Source of the DNA: an archaeon | GTDB lineage: Archaea > Nanoarchaeota > Nanoarchaeia > Pacearchaeales > GW2011-AR1 | Reading direction: 5' to 3' | DNA length: 24,154 bases | NCBI GenBank assembly: GCA_030639395.1 | Contig: DAOWCW010000002.1 | Coordinates: 1-24,154 of the forward strand | Part shown: positions 1 through 5,750 of the stretch, piece after piece | Position numbering within the stretch: the first letter of the stretch is position 1 | Layout: each line of letters begins with the position of its first letter | Notes under the pieces: generated by a model | What the model was told of the DNA's origin: nothing | Database searches by the model: none | What the model saw: the letters and a program-made list of their open reading frames with translations, nothing else | Made by a program: the position numbers and the translations under genes

Positions 1-141
1 ATCTAACTGGGTTTCAATATGCTCCCTCAAATGCCCAGCCTCAATCCCCGCCAACTCACCAACCTCCAAAACAATCTTCCTTACATTATCCCTATCTTCA
101 ACATTCCTCAAAATCGCCTCAATAAAACTATGTTCATGCAT
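1..141 (-). CDS. hypA: HypA-like hydrogenase nickel-insertion protein, N-terminal part (cut by window edge)
   Basis: Reading leftward from an ATG at 141, 47 codons stay open to the window edge. The product begins MHEHSFIEAILRNV and continues with a stretch containing VLEVGELAGIEAGHLREH. HypA proteins begin with Met-His, and His2 is a nickel ligand in the family; a beta strand of the form V.LEVGEL.G follows, and both are visible. HypA delivers nickel to [NiFe]-hydrogenase together with HypB. The zinc-binding CxxC pairs would lie outside the window, so completeness cannot be judged. The start lies 1 nt after the stop of the NUDIX gene, so it is probably co-transcribed with it. The first 55 bp of the gene are repeated exactly at 1420-1474. 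The family call rests on about 40% of a protein usually near 115 aa. Confidence 0.72.
   Translation of the reverse strand, partial: MHEHSFIEAILRNVEDRDNVRKIVLEVGELAGIEAGHLREHIETQLD
87..141 (-). repeat. 55-bp direct repeat, copy 1 (5' end of hypA)
   Basis: Positions 87-141 are identical to 1420-1474 over 55 bp, in the same orientation, and the sequences diverge on both sides. This copy forms the first 18 codons of the open hypA reading frame. The two copies bracket the NUDIX and NYN genes. Confidence 0.95.
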
Positions 142-142
142 C

Positions 143-640
143 CTAGTTCATCATTCCCTTAAATTTTTTCAAAAAAATCAAATCTCTTCTCTGAATAAAA
201 GAACCCATGTATCCTTCTGGCACATCACTTTCAATCTGAAAAATTGCATCATCCAAAGATAACCACACAACTTTAAATCCTTGATCTAATTCTTTTTCTG
301 TAAAATAGGGTTCCCCTTTGGAAACTATTTTTCCATAATAACAATAAGATGTTTGTCTAAGATTATGTTTTAATCTAAACTCAATAATCTTACCAACTTC
401 ACCACTTACTTCAATCTCACTACCAACTTCTTCAAGGCATTCTCTAATTAACGCCATTTTCTTATTTTCTCCCTTGTCAATACCCCCCCCAGGCAACTTG
501 TGGTAATTATATTTTGAAACAAACAATAAAGGAATCAATTTGTTTTCATCAAAAAGAATCACTCTTGACGCTTCTCGAATTCTCAAGGTTAAATCATCAT
601 CAGAAGATTTTATGTCACTTAATTCCTTTAGTAGCTCCAT
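143..640 (-). CDS. NUDIX hydrolase
   Basis: A 165-aa protein with a complete Nudix box at about residues 52-74: GGGIDKG, then E, then seven residues, then REC.EEVG, matching Gx5Ex7REUxEExGU with Cys at the first U position. The box carries the Glu residues that bind magnesium. NUDIX enzymes cleave nucleoside diphosphates linked to another group; the substrate cannot be read from the sequence. The start ATG at 640 has a TATA-like box centred 26 nt upstream, so a leaderless message is likely. It ends 1 nt before hypA. Its G and C are about balanced on the plus strand (8 G, 9 C in 301-360), unlike the C-heavy neighbours, which suggests recent arrival. It sits inside the segment bounded by the 55-bp hypA repeats. 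Confidence 0.9.
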   Translation of the reverse strand: MELLKELSDIKSSDDDLTLRIREASRVILFDENKLIPLLFVSKYNYHKLPGGGIDKGENKKMALIRECLEEVGSEIEVSGEVGKIIEFRLKHNLRQTSYCYYGKIVSKGEPYFTEKELDQGFKVVWLSLDDAIFQIESDVPEGYMGSFIQRRDLIFLKKFKGMMN

Positions 641-660
641 AAACTATGGAACTTTTAATT

Positions 661-670
661 CTATATAAAT
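661..670 (-). promoter_or_regulatory. TATA box for the NUDIX gene (and probably hypA)
   Basis: The plus strand reads ctatataaat here. The box centre is about 26 nt upstream of the NUDIX ATG at 640, the expected archaeal TATA-to-start distance, so the transcript would begin at or near the start codon. hypA, 1 nt beyond the NUDIX stop, would be read from the same promoter. Confidence 0.55.
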
Positions 671-712
671 ATTTTTATCCCAATAACATCTCCAATAAAA
701 CTATGATACATT

Positions 713-1267
713 TCAATCACCTCTCCAAAAAAACCGATTAACAATCTTCCTATCAATCACAAATCTATTCGCAGAAGAAAACTCGTTCAGTAAATCACGA
801 GAAGCAGAACCTTCAAAGCAATAATTAATAACCTTCTTTCCCTCCGCCTTAACATACCTAACCAAAGGAGCAAAATCCCCGTCCCCACTAATCAAGACAA
901 CCCTATCATACCTATTTTTACAAGCATCCCGCAACATATCCAAAGCCAAATGAATATCATCTCCTTTAATCACATAATACTCACTATCGCCATCCAACCT
1001 CTTTTGTCTCTTACATAAAACAACCTTAAACTTAGAAATTTTTCGCAACCTATCAAAAAACTTCACCTGTTGCCAATATATCCACTTATTAAATTTCTCC
1101 TTCAATGGAGCATTATAATAATAAACATTAACCAAATCATTATTGCCAACAATTTTTTTAACAAATTTCTCAAAATCAAAACACAAATCAGAATAGTTCT
1201 TATTAATACTTTTCAATCCATGAAAAAAATTAACTCCGTCAATAAAAATACTTATCTTTTTCATCAT
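713..1267 (-). CDS. NYN-domain (LabA/PIN-like) putative ribonuclease
   Basis: A 184-aa protein from ATG 1267 (a second ATG follows at 1264). It opens with ISIFIDGVNFFHGL, the first NYN strand carrying acidic residue Asp10 and Asn13. DDIHLALDML follows at about 103-112, and VVLISGDGDFAPLVRY at about 123-138 supplies the paired Asp residues of the acidic site. NYN proteins have a PIN/FLAP-like fold and several are metal-dependent RNases; the target here is unknown. The frame is open upstream to a GTG at 1351, but that part encodes a Ser/Leu/Arg-rich stretch from a GC-rich hairpin region and does not look like protein, so I start at the Met pair. No clear ribosome binding site or nearby TATA box was seen. 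The gene lies inside the segment flanked by the hypA repeats. Confidence 0.85.
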   Translation of the reverse strand: MMKKISIFIDGVNFFHGLKSINKNYSDLCFDFEKFVKKIVGNNDLVNVYYYNAPLKEKFNKWIYWQQVKFFDRLRKISKFKVVLCKRQKRLDGDSEYYVIKGDDIHLALDMLRDACKNRYDRVVLISGDGDFAPLVRYVKAEGKKVINYCFEGSASRDLLNEFSSANRFVIDRKIVNRFFWRGD

Positions 1268-1274
1268 ATTAATA

Positions 1275-1354
1275 AAACCGGTCTTAGCCCGAAGGCTCAG
1301 AACCGGGAGCACATAGCGGGATATCCGAAGACTTAAGGCATTCCCTGACACCTA
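1275..1354 (-). promoter_or_regulatory. GC-rich structured leader upstream of the NYN gene
   Basis: On the minus strand, 1277-1305 can fold as an imperfect stem: CCGGT pairs with ACCGG outside, GAGCC-type bases pair with GGCT inside, and a C(UUCG)G tetraloop caps it. A second weaker pairing, GGGA with TCCC, is possible between about 1310 and 1343. A TATA-like stretch (cttaaataatag, about 1373-1384 on the minus strand) would start a transcript near 1354 and give a leader of about 85 nt. Such a leader is unusual in a window of mostly leaderless genes. The stem is seen in the sequence; a regulatory role is inference, and it could be a mobile palindrome. Confidence 0.4.
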
Positions 1355-1474
1355 AACAACAAAAGTTCTACTATTATTTAAGTCTTCCGCAACACTAAAA
1401 CTTATCCTCACTTCCAGCATATCCCTATCTTCAACATTCCTCAAAATCGCCTCAATAAAACTATGTTCATGCAT
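1352..1474 (-). pseudogene. hypA 5' remnant (18 codons of hypA, then unrelated sequence)
   Basis: From ATG 1474 the frame encodes MHEHSFIEAILRNVEDRD, identical to the first 18 residues of the hypA gene at 1-141, then 22 unrelated residues and a TAG at 1352. The identical DNA stops sharply after 55 bp. The ATG is 21 nt after the isomerase stop, where a native hypA would be expected to begin, and an A/T-rich TATA-like stretch lies about 24 nt upstream inside the isomerase 3' end. I read it as the displaced original start of hypA. The TAG is followed in frame by the open frame leading into the NYN gene, which may be chance. Confidence 0.7.
1420..1474 (-). repeat. 55-bp direct repeat, copy 2 (hypA remnant)
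   Basis: Exact copy of 87-141. The segment between the copies is 142-1419 and contains the NUDIX and NYN genes. No terminal inverted repeats or transposase are visible at the boundaries. Confidence 0.95.
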
Positions 1475-1495
1475 AATATTCTAGAATACTTCAAA

Positions 1496-2140
1496 TTAAA
1501 AACTTTGTCCTTTTCCCACCAATCTCCGCAAAACCTTCTCCGGATTCCTAGCCGTAGTAACCGCCGACGACAACGCAACACCACTAGCCCCATATTTAAC
1601 AGCAACCTCAACATCCTCAGCCGAATGAACCCCAGCCCCAACTAAAAATTTACACTTCAACTTCTTCCCAATATCCCGAATCAACTCAGGACGCGCACTA
1701 GAAACCGAAACCTTCCCACCAACCAACTCAGCAGGCTCAATACAAACATAATCAACACCCAACTTCTCAATCCGTTTAGCCTCTCTCAAATCCCCAGCAA
1801 AAACCAAAACCTTCAACCCAATCTTCCGACACCTCAAAATACTCTTCCTTAAAACTTTCCACTCCAAAGGATGCTCACTATGATTCAAAAAAACTCCAAC
1901 ACCACCATTTCCCTTAACACCCTCAGGCAAAACAAATCCACTATTCCGCCCCTCATTCATAAAATCAACATGCTGACAATAACACTTCAACCCCGTCTCC
2001 TTAGAAACACGATACAAGTCAAGCGGAGAACACCCAACAACAATATCCTTAGAAACCTTCGCAATCCTTTTGCAAAGCGCAACCGCCCGAGCCCCATGCT
2101 GATAAGTTTTCAAATTAATAACAATCAAAGGCCCCTTCAT
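1496..2140 (-). CDS. tpiA: Triosephosphate isomerase, archaeal type
   Basis: A 214-aa TIM-barrel enzyme interconverting dihydroxyacetone phosphate and glyceraldehyde 3-phosphate in the cytoplasm. Visible motifs are NLKTY at 9-13 (substrate-binding Asn and catalytic Lys11), LNHSEH at 85-90 (electrophile His87), CIEPAELVGG at 133-142 (catalytic base Glu135) and the phosphate-binding VGAGVHSAEDV near 168. The length is close to the short archaeal form (about 220-230 aa) and below the bacterial form (about 250 aa). A TATA-like box is centred about 26 nt upstream of ATG 2140, so a leaderless mRNA is likely. The aldolase gene lies 97 nt upstream on the same strand, and a hypA remnant begins 21 nt downstream. 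The plus strand across this gene is strongly C-rich, like the core genes of the window. Confidence 0.95.
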   Translation of the reverse strand: MKGPLIVINLKTYQHGARAVALCKRIAKVSKDIVVGCSPLDLYRVSKETGLKCYCQHVDFMNEGRNSGFVLPEGVKGNGGVGVFLNHSEHPLEWKVLRKSILRCRKIGLKVLVFAGDLREAKRIEKLGVDYVCIEPAELVGGKVSVSSARPELIRDIGKKLKCKFLVGAGVHSAEDVEVAVKYGASGVALSSAVTTARNPEKVLRRLVGKGQSF

Positions 2141-2161
2141 AAAAAACCAAGTCGTTCAATC

Positions 2162-2170
2162 ATTATAAAA
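2162..2170 (-). promoter_or_regulatory. TATA box for tpiA
   Basis: The plus strand reads attataaaa here, centred about 26 nt upstream of the ATG at 2140. It lies between the start codon and the 10-bp-period repeat at 2185-2215. Confidence 0.5.
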
Positions 2171-2184
2171 CTTCCCAAAACAAA

Positions 2185-2215
2185 AATCTGTGTTAATCTG
2201 TGCAATCTGTGGCTT
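2185..2215. repeat. 10-bp-period repeat, copy 1 (aatctgtg type)
   Basis: Three tandem units of about 10 bp with core aatctgtg: aatctgtgtt, aatctgtgca and atctgtggct. Related arrays with core atcc(c)gtg occur in the next two intergenic gaps of the glycolytic block (3044-3075 and 4134-4167). It lies between the aldolase stop and the tpiA promoter. Confidence 0.8.
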
Positions 2216-2237
2216 ATTTTTTTCAAATGTTCCAAGA

Positions 2238-3002
2238 TTATTTCCAAACCACATCCCGAATCTTCTCACTCAACTCCAAAGGCTTATCATTTTGCCAAAC
2301 ATTCCTACCAATCGCCATCCCACTAGCTCCATTTTCCATATAACCATCAATTGTCTTTAACAATTTCTTCTCGCCAACCTTCGACCCACCAGCACAAATC
2401 ACTCGAACCTTCCCAGCAGACTTAACAGCCCAAGCAAAATCCTTCATAGTCCCATCAGGATGAATCTTAACAATATCAGCCCCAATAGTCAAAGCAACAC
2501 GAGTAGCATAAGCCATCAAATCCGATTTCTTAATATCCTTAACCCCAGCTCCCCGAGGATAAATCCAAACAATCAAAGGCAAACCTTTCTTATGTGCCTC
2601 GCTCTGAATTCTCGAAGCCTCAACTAACATCTCCTCCTCATGAACACTCCCAATATAAATTGTATACCCAACAGCAACAGCACTCAAATCAATCGCCTCC
2701 TCAACCGTCGCCAACTGCCGCGAAACAGGATCCCCTTTAACAAGCGACGTCTTCCCATTCAACTTCAAAACCAACGGAACCCTCAATCTCTTCATCTTAT
2801 CATAATACTTCTCCGCAACACCCTTCTGCAAAACCAACCCAGTATAACCGCCCTCAGCAGCAATATCAATCACATATCCAGGGTCAACATTCTTGTCATT
2901 AAAATCAGTCGGCCCATGTTCAATCCCCTGATCATACGCAAGCAACAAAATCTTCCCGTCCCGAATTATCTTCCTCAAATTAAAAAACTTCCTCAACCTC
3001 AT
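2238..3002 (-). CDS. Archaeal class I fructose-bisphosphate aldolase (DhnA/FbaB type)
   Basis: A 254-aa barrel enzyme that cleaves or forms fructose 1,6-bisphosphate through a lysine Schiff base. From ATG 3002, AYDQGIEHGP puts the active-site Asp at 24, WIYPRGAG puts the catalytic Tyr at 148, and DIVKIHPDG puts the Schiff-base Lys at 179. ICAGGSKV and MAIGRNVWQ form the phosphate-binding end. These fall within two residues of Asp24, Tyr146 and Lys177 of the characterised Thermoproteus tenax enzyme. That match and an A/T-rich TATA-like box about 25 nt upstream favour this start over an ATG at 3017 or a TTG at 3020. Some archaeal aldolases of other families are bifunctional with FBP phosphatase; this DhnA-type protein should be aldolase only. 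Confidence 0.93.
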   Translation of the reverse strand: MRLRKFFNLRKIIRDGKILLLAYDQGIEHGPTDFNDKNVDPGYVIDIAAEGGYTGLVLQKGVAEKYYDKMKRLRVPLVLKLNGKTSLVKGDPVSRQLATVEEAIDLSAVAVGYTIYIGSVHEEEMLVEASRIQSEAHKKGLPLIVWIYPRGAGVKDIKKSDLMAYATRVALTIGADIVKIHPDGTMKDFAWAVKSAGKVRVICAGGSKVGEKKLLKTIDGYMENGASGMAIGRNVWQNDKPLELSEKIRDVVWK

Positions 3003-3021
3003 ACAACACAAACCCATCAAA

Positions 3022-3031
3022 CCTTTATTAA
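3022..3031 (-). promoter_or_regulatory. TATA-like box for the aldolase gene
   Basis: The plus strand reads ctttattaac here, centred about 25 nt upstream of the ATG at 3002. The spacing supports that ATG as the start of a leaderless message. Confidence 0.45.
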
Positions 3032-3043
3032 CTTTACCAATTC

Positions 3044-3075
3044 AAAATCCCGTGGCCATCCGTGCTCGTCAGTGG
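3044..3075. repeat. 10-bp-period repeat, copy 2 (degenerate)
   Basis: Units aatcccgtgg, catccgtgct and cgtcagtgg resemble the arrays at 2185-2215 and 4134-4167 but are more degenerate. It lies between the PfkB stop at 3081 and the aldolase promoter. Confidence 0.65.
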
Positions 3076-3080
3076 ACAAA

Positions 3081-4022
3081 TTACCTTTTAACAAGTTTCC
3101 TCTTCAAAAGCCTATTCTTCGCCCCAAAATATCCAAGCACAGCCTCGCTCTCTTCAACACCTAACTTCAAACACTTCTCCATAGGATACCCAGCAATCAA
3201 CCCAGAAACAAACCCAGCACCAAAAGCATCCCCAGCACCAGTCCTATCAACCACCCTCTTTCCCTTATTCGGCACAACAGAATACTCCCGTTCCCCATCA
3301 AAACACTTCACAATTTTATTCCTATCCGTCACAACAACAACCTTAGGACCAAGCGAATACAAACCCTCCAGTAAGTTCCCTTTATTATTCCTGCCACCTG
3401 CCACCTGCCACCTGCCACCTCCATATTTGCGAAGCAACATGGTTCCCTCTTCCTTATTCAAAATCAAAACATAACTCAACCTCAATAAACTCCGAATATT
3501 CTGCGACTTAATAGAATAAGAACTAGGATTAAAAGCCAACTTCCCACCATTTCCAACAAATTTCTCAGCCAACCTCTTTTGTGTCTCAAAACTCTTCCCC
3601 AGCAAAGACGAATAATAAATCCACTTACTCTTAAAATCCTCAACATTTCCAACACAATTACTCTCCCCCTTGTAAGTCAAAATCGTCCTATTTTTCTTCT
3701 TACTATTCACAACAACCGAATACCCAGTATGACCCTTTCCAACTTTTCCCAAAAAAGAAACACCCTCTTTCTTCAACAGCCCCAAAACCTCCTTTCCATT
3801 CGCATCATCCCCAACACCACAAACACATCCTGTCTTAAATCCAAATCGAGAAAATGCAACCGCAACATTAGTCCCACCACCACCAACACTCACTCCCAAA
3901 TCATTAATCAAATACTTCGACCCAATTTCCAAATCTAACCTCCCCCTTTTCTCATCAACACCAGTCGAAGCAAAAACATCAACAACCCCACTTCCAAAAG
4001 TCACAACGTCAAACCTCACCAT
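3081..4022 (-). CDS. PfkB-family (ribokinase-like) sugar kinase, probable phosphofructokinase
   Basis: A 313-aa protein from ATG 4022; the upstream TTG at 4040 is a poorer start. The PfkB signatures are GGGGTNVAVAFSRFG near 47-61 and DRTGAGDAFGAGF near 259-271, the latter with catalytic base Asp265. The family phosphorylates sugars or nucleosides with ATP or ADP. Substrate cannot be read from the motifs; the position between phosphoglycerate kinase and FBP aldolase suggests fructose 6-phosphate, as inference. Codons for residues about 202-211 (GGRWQVAGGR) are made of a 7-bp tandem repeat, four copies in the DNA, which looks like an insertion between family motifs. Because 7 is not a multiple of 3, gain or loss of one unit would shift the frame. 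Confidence 0.85.
   Translation of the reverse strand: MVRFDVVTFGSGVVDVFASTGVDEKRGRLDLEIGSKYLINDLGVSVGGGGTNVAVAFSRFGFKTGCVCGVGDDANGKEVLGLLKKEGVSFLGKVGKGHTGYSVVVNSKKKNRTILTYKGESNCVGNVEDFKSKWIYYSSLLGKSFETQKRLAEKFVGNGGKLAFNPSSYSIKSQNIRSLLRLSYVLILNKEEGTMLLRKYGGGRWQVAGGRNNKGNLLEGLYSLGPKVVVVTDRNKIVKCFDGEREYSVVPNKGKRVVDRTGAGDAFGAGFVSGLIAGYPMEKCLKLGVEESEAVLGYFGAKNRLLKRKLVKR
3391..3420 (-). repeat. Heptamer microsatellite inside the pfkB coding region
   Basis: Four copies of ctgccac on the plus strand (3391-3418) plus two bases of a fifth. On the coding strand the unit is GGTGGCA, and three units make a 7-residue period (GGRWQVA). It shares the CCACC core with the larger array at 4308-4392. Confidence 0.9.
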
Positions 4023-4133
4023 CTTAATTACACAAAACAAGCTTCATTAAAAATGTTGCTATATCGATAAAATAATTTAGAAGCCCATTAATGTTTCACT
4101 AACTCATTCAATCTTAAAATACACCCAAACCCA

Positions 4134-4167
4134 AAATCCCGTGAAATCCCGTGTAATCTCGTGGCTA
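4134..4167. repeat. 10-bp-period repeat, copy 3 (atcccgtg type)
   Basis: Units aatcccgtga, aatcccgtgt and aatctcgtgg follow one another at 10-bp spacing and end in cta. It is the same kind of array as at 2185-2215 and 3044-3075. Confidence 0.8.
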
Positions 4168-4307
4168 AATTTTCCCCCTCCCCCAATCTTCCCAACCCCC
4201 AACCCCTAATACCCCTATTCTAATCAACAACAAACAAAACCAAGTGTCCATAAGAAATAATGCGCGTTTTTCTGAAAGAAAAATGCCATGATTTTTTATG
4301 GAATAAT

Positions 4308-4392
4308 ACCGACCACCCACCACCCACCACCGACCACCGACCACCCACCACCGACCACCGACCACCGACCACCGACCACCGACCACCCACTA
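4308..4392. repeat. Heptamer minisatellite (accgacc/acccacc)n, 12 units
   Basis: Twelve contiguous 7-bp units. Eight read accgacc (units 1, 4, 5, 7-11) and four are of the acccacc type (units 2, 3, 6, 12), the last ending in t. The minus strand is a run of GGTGGTC/GGTGGGT with closely spaced GG pairs. There are no spacers, so it is not a CRISPR array. It lies between the pgk stop (4436) and pfkB. Confidence 0.95.
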
Positions 4393-4435
4393 CCAACCCC
4401 CAATACATACATCTAATAAAACAAAACTTGACTTA

Positions 4436-5590
4436 TCAATAATACCCCAAAGCCCGCAACCCCACCAACTTCTCCCCAGCCACAAATGCCAAAACAGCCC
4501 CACCCGACAAACTAATATACCCAAACTTTTTCCTCGAAATCCCAGACTTCCTAATCGCCTCACTCAACTGCCCACCCCCAACCAAACTAAACCCCCTGCA
4601 ATCCGCAACAGCCTTCAGAATCTCAACAGTCCCCTTTCTAAATCTCTTGTCTTCGGCAAGCCCAACAGGACCTTTCATATAAACAGACCTAGCCCCTCGA
4701 ATCATCTTACAAAATCTCTCAATACTTCCAATCCCAATATCCTCAATCTCATAATCAACAGGAAACTCACCCAACTCAAACTCCCGCCTCTTCCCTCCAA
4801 AATCCACAGCAAAATCCACAGGCATCTCCACATTCTTCAACTTCCTCTTCAACTTCCCCAAAAACTTCCCATACCCACCATCTACCAAAACCATTTTCTC
4901 CAAAAAATTATTCTGATAACCAAAATCAAAACCCTTCGCCGCCAAACAAATCTGACCAAAAAGCCCACAGGCAATAACCTTATTTCCCCTTCCCAACAAC
5001 TTAACATTGCTCTCAGCCTTTGCTCCACCCAAAACAAACAAAGAATCCTTTGTCGAAATACTCTCCAATGCCCGAATCTCTTTCTCAAACAGCAACCCAA
5101 CACTACTTTCTTTTTTCCCAGCAAACCCAACAATACTCGCATGATCCCGATGCGAAACCGAAAAAGCATCATTGACATAAATATCAATTAATGGCAACAG
5201 CGTCTTAATCAAAACATTTTCTATCTTCCTAGGCTTAAATTCATCATCAACAAACCGAACATTATCCAACAAAACAACATCCCCATCCTTCATGCTCTTG
5301 ATAGCAGAAACAGCCCGCCTTCCCACAACATCACCCACAAACTTAACATATCTCCCCATCAATTTAGCATGTTGCTCCAAACCCAAAAAATTACTCTTTC
5401 CAACATTACCCTGATGTGCCAAAATTACAACTCTAGCCCCTGTCTTCCTCAATGCCTCAATAGTCTTAATACTCTCAATAATCCGATCTCCCTTCAAAAC
5501 CTTCCCTTTAACAACATCAGAATTCAAATCCGACCTCAACAAAACAACCTTCCCCTTAACATCCAAATCCCTAAAACTTTTCAACTTCAC
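4436..5590 (-). CDS. pgk: Phosphoglycerate kinase
   Basis: A 384-aa cytoplasmic kinase transferring phosphate between 1,3-bisphosphoglycerate and ADP. Motifs in order: LLRSDLNSD at 17-25 (substrate loop RxDxN), AHQGN at 59-63, LLDNVRF at 107-113, VNDAFSVSHRDHAS at 139-152 and LGGAKAESNVKLL at 188-200. The C-terminal SLSGGAVLAFVAGEKLVGL carries the conserved glycine-rich nucleotide loop. The length is a little below the usual 390-415 aa. The start codon is GTG at 5590, set by a GAGGTGAT ribosome binding site (5594-5601) complementary to the 16S 3' end. A TATA-like box at 5622-5631 implies a short leader. It follows the GAPDH gene in the same direction, as expected for consecutive pathway steps. 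Confidence 0.95.
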   Translation of the reverse strand: MKLKSFRDLDVKGKVVLLRSDLNSDVVKGKVLKGDRIIESIKTIEALRKTGARVVILAHQGNVGKSNFLGLEQHAKLMGRYVKFVGDVVGRRAVSAIKSMKDGDVVLLDNVRFVDDEFKPRKIENVLIKTLLPLIDIYVNDAFSVSHRDHASIVGFAGKKESSVGLLFEKEIRALESISTKDSLFVLGGAKAESNVKLLGRGNKVIACGLFGQICLAAKGFDFGYQNNFLEKMVLVDGGYGKFLGKLKRKLKNVEMPVDFAVDFGGKRREFELGEFPVDYEIEDIGIGSIERFCKMIRGARSVYMKGPVGLAEDKRFRKGTVEILKAVADCRGFSLVGGGQLSEAIRKSGISRKKFGYISLSGGAVLAFVAGEKLVGLRALGYY

Positions 5591-5593
5591 ATC

Positions 5594-5631
5594 ATCACCT
5601 CACAACAACAAGAACATCTCCAATTTTAAAT
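5594..5631 (-). promoter_or_regulatory. pgk promoter and ribosome binding site
   Basis: GAGGTGAT on the minus strand at 5594-5601 sits 3 nt before the GTG start. A TATA-like attttaaatc lies about 37 nt upstream of the start, which would give a leader of roughly 10-12 nt. The same layout is seen for GAPDH. Confidence 0.55.
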
Positions 5632-5750
5632 CTTCCCCAATTTAAAATTTTCAAAACCCGCACCCATCCACATATCATTATTCCACATTCCAGCCTCAAA
5701 AAACAATCCCTACAGAACTCTTTCAACATCAACCTAAAACTAACAAGCAG

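Larger units (their letters stand above)
4023..4435. other. Long intergenic gap between pgk and pfkB, repeat-rich, no gene
   Basis: About 410 bp between the pfkB start and the pgk stop. It contains the 10-bp-period repeat at 4134-4167, a C-rich stretch near 4171-4205, and the heptamer array at 4308-4392. Open frames here translate to low-complexity GGRWSVV-type peptides from the repeat and are not credible genes. A weak TATA-like tttttaatg lies about 28 nt upstream of the pfkB ATG. Confidence 0.7.

Noticed and set aside
1871..2326. Plus-strand open frame opposite tpiA and the aldolase 3' end
   Set aside because: Low-complexity Asn/Pro/Thr-rich translation typical of the antisense of C-biased DNA; it overlaps two well-supported genes.
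4308..4392. Possible CRISPR array
   Set aside because: The units are 7 bp and contiguous, with no unique spacers and no cas genes in the window.
4165..4442. Open frames on both strands giving repetitive WSVVGGR or DHRPPTT peptides
   Set aside because: They are direct translations of the heptamer minisatellite and have no start signals or non-repetitive domain.
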